Part shown: in pieces, positions 33,877 to 37,703 of the stretch | Position numbering within the stretch: position 1 is the first letter of the stretch | Layout of the letters: each line of letters begins with the position of its first letter | NCBI GenBank assembly: GCA_027618255.1 | Contig: JAQCFG010000014.1 | Coordinates: 1 to 37,703 of the forward strand | Direction of reading: 5' to 3' | Source: Cyanobacteriota bacterium | Lineage (GTDB): Bacteria; Cyanobacteriota; Vampirovibrionia; LMEP-6097 | DNA: 37,703 bases | Translations under genes and position numbers: made by a program | The notes under the pieces: generated by a model | Database searches by the model: none | What the model was told of the DNA's origin: nothing | The model's input: the letters and a program-made list of their open reading frames with translations, nothing else

Positions 33877-34131
33877 TTATTCTCCGCATTTACCTTCGCC
33901 ACATTTGTGATCTTCGCCACACTTGTGATCGTCGCCGCATTTGCCTTCTCCACATTTGTGATCTTCACCACATTTGTGATCTTCGCTGATTAATAGTGAC
34001 GATGTTGAAGTTTCAGAGATACTGAAAATAGTATCTGTGTTTACTTCAAGATTGGGAGCAGTAATTGCGCTTGCACCTAGTGTAGTTGCTAAGCCAATTG
34101 CCAATGTTGCTACTTTAACTTTATTTTTCAT
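33877..34131 (-). CDS. RiPP precursor peptide, EGKCG-type bufferin/oxazolin-like
   Basis: The 84-residue product has a Sec-type signal peptide (residues 1-22, cleavage after 'LGASA'), a Cys-free spacer (23-49) and a repeat core. The core is two 17-residue units, 'EDHKCGEDHKCGEGKCG' (50-66) and the same with Asp at position 1 (67-83). Cys are at 54, 60, 65, 71, 77 and 82. EGKCG is the motif modified by the HvfBC/BufBC-type enzymes to make copper-binding groups; here four of six Cys sit in DHKCG instead. The MNIO and DUF2063 genes follow. AAAGGAGA precedes the ATG. It probably is exported after modification and binds copper or another metal. Confidence 0.88.
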   Translation of the reverse strand: MKNKVKVATLAIGLATTLGASAITAPNLEVNTDTIFSISETSTSSLLISEDHKCGEDHKCGEGKCGDDHKCGEDHKCGEGKCGE

Positions 34132-34140
34132 AAAACGTGA

Positions 34141-34183
34141 TCTCCTTTGTTTATGTTCTTATCGAACAAATTAGATTATATCA
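34141..34183 (-). promoter_or_regulatory. RiPP precursor promoter, operator-like palindrome and RBS
   Basis: On the minus strand TGA-TATAAT (34183-34175) is an extended -10. The palindrome TGTTC-N5-GAACA (34168-34154) covers the predicted start of transcription, a good place for a repressor. AAAGGAGA (about 34147-34140) is a strong Shine-Dalgarno. Confidence 0.6.
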
Positions 34184-34221
34184 TTTGACTTCTGCAAAAT
34201 ATCTCAAAAGCCACCGCGAGG

Positions 34222-34809
34222 TTAAATAATACCCTTGGTGGTTCTAATTTCACCAGCTATTCTTGCGTCTATAGTCTTGGCTTTATCAAAAGCAAGAGCA
34301 AAAGCCTTAAAGCTAGCTTCAATAATGTGATGAGAATTTGTACCAGTAATTTTGTGGAAGTGAACAACCATGCCACTGTTATTAACTAAGGCTCTCCAAA
34401 ACTCAACACATAATTCAGTTTCAAAAGTTTTGATGCGTTCTTTATTTACTGGCAGGTCATAGACTAAATAGGGTCTAGTACCAAGATCGATATCACAACT
34501 AACCAGCGCTTCGTCCATTACTACTCGTGCTGACGCGTAGCGAGTAATGCCTCGTCTCTCACCAAGAGCTTCTTTGATAGCTTGTCCTATCACGATACCG
34601 GTGTCTTCAACACTGTGATGGTCATCGATTTCATAATCACCCATGGTGTTAACACTAAGATCTATAAAAGAATGTTTGCGAAACTGGTCAAGCATATGAT
34701 CGAAGAAAGGAACGCCAGTCATGATCGAACCTTGGCCTGTTCCGTCCAAGTTGATTTCTACTGTTACTGCGGTCTCTTTGCTTTCTCTTTTGATGCTTGA
34801 TTTGCGCAT
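34222..34809 (-). CDS. hisB: Imidazoleglycerol-phosphate dehydratase
   Basis: HisB (IGPD) dehydrates imidazole glycerol phosphate in histidine biosynthesis, using two Mn ions. The 195-residue monofunctional form is present with 'GVPFFDHMLDQFRKH', 'DDHHSVEDTGIVIG' (His64, His65, Glu68, Asp69) and 'GTNSHHIIEASFKAFA' (His160, His161, Glu164). No other his gene is nearby. TGC-TACAAT at 34843-34835 (minus) lies 25 nt before the ATG and may be its promoter. Confidence 0.97.
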   Translation of the reverse strand: MRKSSIKRESKETAVTVEINLDGTGQGSIMTGVPFFDHMLDQFRKHSFIDLSVNTMGDYEIDDHHSVEDTGIVIGQAIKEALGERRGITRYASARVVMDEALVSCDIDLGTRPYLVYDLPVNKERIKTFETELCVEFWRALVNNSGMVVHFHKITGTNSHHIIEASFKAFALAFDKAKTIDARIAGEIRTTKGII

Positions 34810-34857
34810 AGTATTGTTATTCCCAGGATTGATAATTGTAGCATCCGTCTTCTCTAT

Positions 34858-36189
34858 CTATGTAGTACCAAGCATCTCGTCGATATACTCAAGCTCTTCA
34901 GTTGTATAACCATTCAAGGCATCAATAATATCTTGGATCTGTTGAGATTTATAATCTGTTTTGCCTTTGATTTTTTTTGCTGCTTCTTTCAGTAGATCTT
35001 GAGTGTCAAGGTAAAGAGCTTCTGCTTCTTCAAAGTCGGCAAAGTCACCTTCATCAAGCTCTAAACCACCTTCACTAAATTTCTTACAAGCCTGAACTAT
35101 CTTTTGATAGACATCAGGATCTTCAGTTCCATTTTTCTTGCTGAGTTCCATTTCTTGTTCAAAGAATGTCAATGCCTCGATCATGTTGTCTTTGACTTTC
35201 ACCCATGGATCATCTTCCAGTGATTTTAAACTCTTGCGAATAATTAATAAGTAGTCTGATTCTTTTTCATTGAGGTTGACTGCTTGCATCTCTTCTTTTT
35301 TGACAGGCTCTTCTGGTTCTATAACTATTGGCTCTTCTGGGACTGCAGGAATTTCTATTGCTTCTTCTTCTTTGCTTAATTCTGATGGCTCAGGAATTTC
35401 TTCGACAACAGGTTCTGTTGGTTTATTTGTTGTTTCAAGTTCTTCAGGGTGAAGCTCAATGACATTGCCGTCAGTCTTAGTTGGACTGCCTAGTAAGCTG
35501 TTGATATAAACAGAAACTTCATCATAAGCATTGGCAGGGTCCTTTGCTTCATGAGCTTCTTCAGTCGTACTGTGGCTTTCAGTATGTCCAGTCGTGATAG
35601 TTGTTTGACTTAGGGTCTCGGTGTGGATCTGATTAGAGTGAGTTGAACCTAAAGTTGTTACAGGTGGTTGCACGACTTTGGTTTCATGTTTGATATCAAT
35701 ATAAGGATTTGGCTGATGAGTTTTTTGAGCTTTGGGCTCATGCTTAACTGCTACTGGTGCTGGTTTTGGAGCTACTACTGGAGCTGGGCTTGGCGCAGGC
35801 GCGTGAACTGCTGCTGCTGGTTTTGCTGCCGGATGAGTTTCTAAAACTACCGGGTGATGTGCTTGCTGTTGCACTGGCGCAGCGCGGTGCACGACTGGTG
35901 CCGGTTGCGGAGCGGATTGTTGTACAGGCGCAGTGTGGTGCACGACTGGTGCCGGTTGTTGCGGGGCAACTTGAACTGGTGTTTGTTTTTGAATAAAAGG
36001 TTGGATTATTTTTTCGGCTTGAATTTGAGCCGGAGCTGTTGGTTTTAGATTTGGTTTTTTAGCCTCTCTTCTTGCTTTGGCTTTTTGAAGTAATAATTGT
36101 AACTTGGCGTTATTTTCACCAATGGCAAAAACCGACGTTTGGTTAAGAACAAAGATTGAAATTATGATTAGAATTAATTTTTTGAGCAT
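34858..36189 (-). CDS. Secreted Pro/Ala/His-rich protein with helical C-terminus
   Basis: The 443-residue protein has a signal peptide ('MLKKLILIIISIFVLNQTSVFA'). A long disordered region rich in Pro, Ala, Val, Gln and His (about residues 45-205, including two 'PAPVVH' 17-residue repeats) follows, then an acidic Pro/Glu segment (about 235-300) and a folded helical domain (about 305-443, 'DYLLIIRKSLKSLEDDPWVKVKDNMIEALTFFEQEMEL'). The layout resembles TonB-like or cell-wall-spanning linkers, but no TonB motif is seen. TATAAT lies only 3 nt before the ATG. Function unknown. Confidence 0.7.
   Translation of the reverse strand: MLKKLILIIISIFVLNQTSVFAIGENNAKLQLLLQKAKARREAKKPNLKPTAPAQIQAEKIIQPFIQKQTPVQVAPQQPAPVVHHTAPVQQSAPQPAPVVHRAAPVQQQAHHPVVLETHPAAKPAAAVHAPAPSPAPVVAPKPAPVAVKHEPKAQKTHQPNPYIDIKHETKVVQPPVTTLGSTHSNQIHTETLSQTTITTGHTESHSTTEEAHEAKDPANAYDEVSVYINSLLGSPTKTDGNVIELHPEELETTNKPTEPVVEEIPEPSELSKEEEAIEIPAVPEEPIVIEPEEPVKKEEMQAVNLNEKESDYLLIIRKSLKSLEDDPWVKVKDNMIEALTFFEQEMELSKKNGTEDPDVYQKIVQACKKFSEGGLELDEGDFADFEEAEALYLDTQDLLKEAAKKIKGKTDYKSQQIQDIIDALNGYTTEELEYIDEMLGTT
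35866..35955 (-). repeat. 51-bp repeat coding PAPVVH units
   Basis: Two units with a 51-bp period encode 'PAPVVHHTAPVQQ' and 'PAPVVHRAAPVQQ'. Bases GTGCACGACTGGTGCCGG recur exactly. Local GC is higher than the surroundings. Confidence 0.85.
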
Positions 36190-36241
36190 GAAATTATAGT
36201 CTTGAGATATTATTATCCCAAGACCTTCCTATTATACTTCG

Positions 36242-37045
36242 ATGAACTTAGAAACCCAAATAGAAAAATTATTAGAAAAACCAGAGAGCTTTTTAGATCC
36301 TGCGACTAATGAGTATTTACTTGCAAACAAAAGTTCGCCTGATATCGTCGAATATCTTAAGCAAGAGCAGCGTATCATATTACCAATTGGTTCAACTGAG
36401 CAACATGGGCCCGATGGAATACTTGGAATCGATCATATAACTGCTACTGGAATTGCTTACGCTGTTGCTAAGCTCAGTGGAATTCTTTGCGCGCCACCCT
36501 TGAATTATGGAATGGCAATGCATCATCTTGGTTTTGCCGGCACCATGGCATTAAGACCAACTACTTATATACAAGTGATCGGTGATCTTTTACATTCACT
36601 TTGTATTCATGGCTTCAAGAAAGTCATTGTGATTAATGGACACGGCGGTAACAAGGGCCCGTTTCTTAATGCACTCGCTGAACGCGAGAACGAGTTTGCT
36701 GATATGGATTTCAGTTTTATTAATTGGTGGGTGATGCCAGGTCTTGAAAAAAATATCATCAAGAAGTATTTTGGCGACAAGGAGGGCTACCATGCAACTC
36801 CAACAGAGATCTCTGTAACCATGGCCCTCGTGCCTGGTGCAATGACTATGCCAGATTTTTATTCATGCCCTCAAGTTCAGGTTGATAGCGACAACTGCGC
36901 CTGGGTGATGCCTGGCAAGTTCCGTGAGTACTATCCTGATGGTGTGATGCGTGCTGATTATTCTGGGTCAAGTGCCCAGATTGGTAGAGAAGCTCTTGGT
37001 TATGCAGTTAGAGAGATTCTTGAACTTGATACACTACTTGGCTAA
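36242..37045 (+). CDS. Creatininase family amidohydrolase
   Basis: The 267-residue protein has the family's metal site: 'LPIGSTEQHGPDGILGIDH' (Glu53, His55, Asp64), 'VIVINGHGGNKG' (His134) and 'HATPTEISVTMAL' (Glu189). Relatives include creatininase, FAPy deaminase (ArfB) and the mycofactocin peptidase MftE; substrate cannot be told here. 'NYGMAMHHLGFAGTMALRP' is the typical substrate-side block. TATTAT ends 6 nt and TATACT 3 nt before the ATG, with no Shine-Dalgarno. It is divergent from the secreted Pro-rich gene. Confidence 0.92.
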   Translation: MNLETQIEKLLEKPESFLDPATNEYLLANKSSPDIVEYLKQEQRIILPIGSTEQHGPDGILGIDHITATGIAYAVAKLSGILCAPPLNYGMAMHHLGFAGTMALRPTTYIQVIGDLLHSLCIHGFKKVIVINGHGGNKGPFLNALAERENEFADMDFSFINWWVMPGLEKNIIKKYFGDKEGYHATPTEISVTMALVPGAMTMPDFYSCPQVQVDSDNCAWVMPGKFREYYPDGVMRADYSGSSAQIGREALGYAVREILELDTLLG

Positions 37046-37053
37046 TTGGGATG

Positions 37054-37698
37054 TTAGACTATCAAGTCTGCAAAAGTTTGTTCTTTGTGAGCTTCAAATA
37101 AATCAACCAAGGTTTTGGCTGGTTTGATGGTCTCTTGGATTTTTTGAATGCCTTCTAGAACTGTGATCGATTTACTTATTCCGTTCGAGCCTAGTCCGTC
37201 CCTCAGATAATGATGCTTAAATTTAAGCCTATCTAGCGCTTGATAAAACTCATCAAGACCATATTGAGATGATTCAAGTCCATTATATACATGCTTTAGA
37301 GCATCAACCATGTAAGTGAAATTAGCATAACGAAAATTATTGTTGTGCCCTAGCTCAGGCATGTTCTCATAGAGCGATTGTGCAAGTTCACCTTTAGTTT
37401 TCAGAATCTCTAATAACTTATCTAGCTTTGTAACAGCAGTAGTGATTTGTTCTACTTGTTGTTCTTTAGCACTTAACTTTACTGGGGCTGCTGGGATTTC
37501 AAAGAGAGTTTGATCTGGATCGATAACTGGTTCTTGAGGATCTGCTTTTAAAAGTGCTTGAGCTTCATCTCTATTAGTTTCTTCAAATCCAGTGAAGTGC
37601 TCAGTATAATCTATTGTATTACCATCAGGGTTAGGACTTATTGTCTCAATATGGCATAAATCTCTTGGTGTTATTGGTTGTTGTATTTTGTAGCTCAT
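37054..37698 (-). CDS. Hypothetical protein
   Basis: This is a 214-residue acidic soluble protein with an ATG five bases from the window edge, so its promoter is not visible and an upstream start cannot be excluded. The N-terminal 75 residues are polar and likely disordered. Residues about 80-214 are helical, with coiled-coil character ('EQQVEQITTAVTKLDKLLEILKTKGELAQSLYENM'). No family recognised. Confidence 0.65.
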   Translation of the reverse strand: MSYKIQQPITPRDLCHIETISPNPDGNTIDYTEHFTGFEETNRDEAQALLKADPQEPVIDPDQTLFEIPAAPVKLSAKEQQVEQITTAVTKLDKLLEILKTKGELAQSLYENMPELGHNNNFRYANFTYMVDALKHVYNGLESSQYGLDEFYQALDRLKFKHHYLRDGLGSNGISKSITVLEGIQKIQETIKPAKTLVDLFEAHKEQTFADLIV

Positions 37699-37703
37699 AT
37701 TGT

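Noticed and set aside
34154-34168. LexA box upstream of the RiPP precursor
   Set aside because: The half-sites are in the order GTTC...GAAC, the reverse of the Gram-positive LexA box, and the cyanobacterial box differs. It is kept only as an unassigned palindrome.

Overview
The window is AT-rich bacterial chromosome (roughly 37-39% GC by eye), densely packed on both strands. The organism looks diderm: there is a signal-peptide-bearing beta-barrel-like protein ending in aromatic Phe, and several secreted proteins. It also carries flagellar export genes (fliP, fliQ). The cyanobacteria-like PurA and Fur sequences, the low GC and the flagellar genes suggest a non-photosynthetic relative of Cyanobacteria (Melainabacteria/Vampirovibrionia type). 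That placement is inference; no rRNA gene is present to test it.

Layout. 1-3103: a 5'-truncated unknown gene, then a leftward group of two small membrane proteins, yifB/comM and a DUF2283-type toxin-antitoxin-like pair. 3316-6410: purA, then fliP-fliQ divergent from fur, which has a palindromic operator over its promoter. 6462-9811: an unknown gene carrying an in-frame palindromic repeat, a compact NagA-like deacetylase, a beta-barrel outer-membrane-type protein with a strong terminator, and a helical unknown. 9876-15333: a MoxR/Bat operon (moxR, DUF58, a membrane protein, batA, fused batB-batC). 15395-21342: the remnant of a DUF4143 ATPase, two unknown proteins (one an 887-residue secreted protein) and an intact DUF4143 ATPase. 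21682-25388: aroC, a HTH/low-complexity protein, rpsR-rpmB and rsmI. 25514-30472: a 1652-residue protein that joins an M48-like metalloprotease to an ABC1/UbiB-like kinase. 30644-34131: a bufferin/oxazolin-type RiPP cluster. 34222-37698: hisB, a Pro/His-rich secreted protein, a creatininase-family hydrolase and an unknown.

The two most interesting systems are the RiPP cluster and the protease-kinase fusion. In the RiPP cluster, a secreted precursor has two 17-residue repeats with six KCG cysteines. It is followed by an MNIO (DUF692) enzyme, a DUF2063 partner and an unrecognised 489-residue protein in place of the expected DoxX gene. The precursor has its own promoter, operator-like palindrome and terminator.

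Two genome-scale patterns also stand out. First, many transcription-unit heads have a -10 box only 6-8 nt before the start codon (often TGC-TAnAAT-N6-ATG) and no Shine-Dalgarno, which implies leaderless mRNAs; genes inside operons more often have Shine-Dalgarno sequences. Second, intergenic regions are full of palindromic, MITE-like repeats. Two families occur twice in the window, and one copy lies in frame inside a reading frame.
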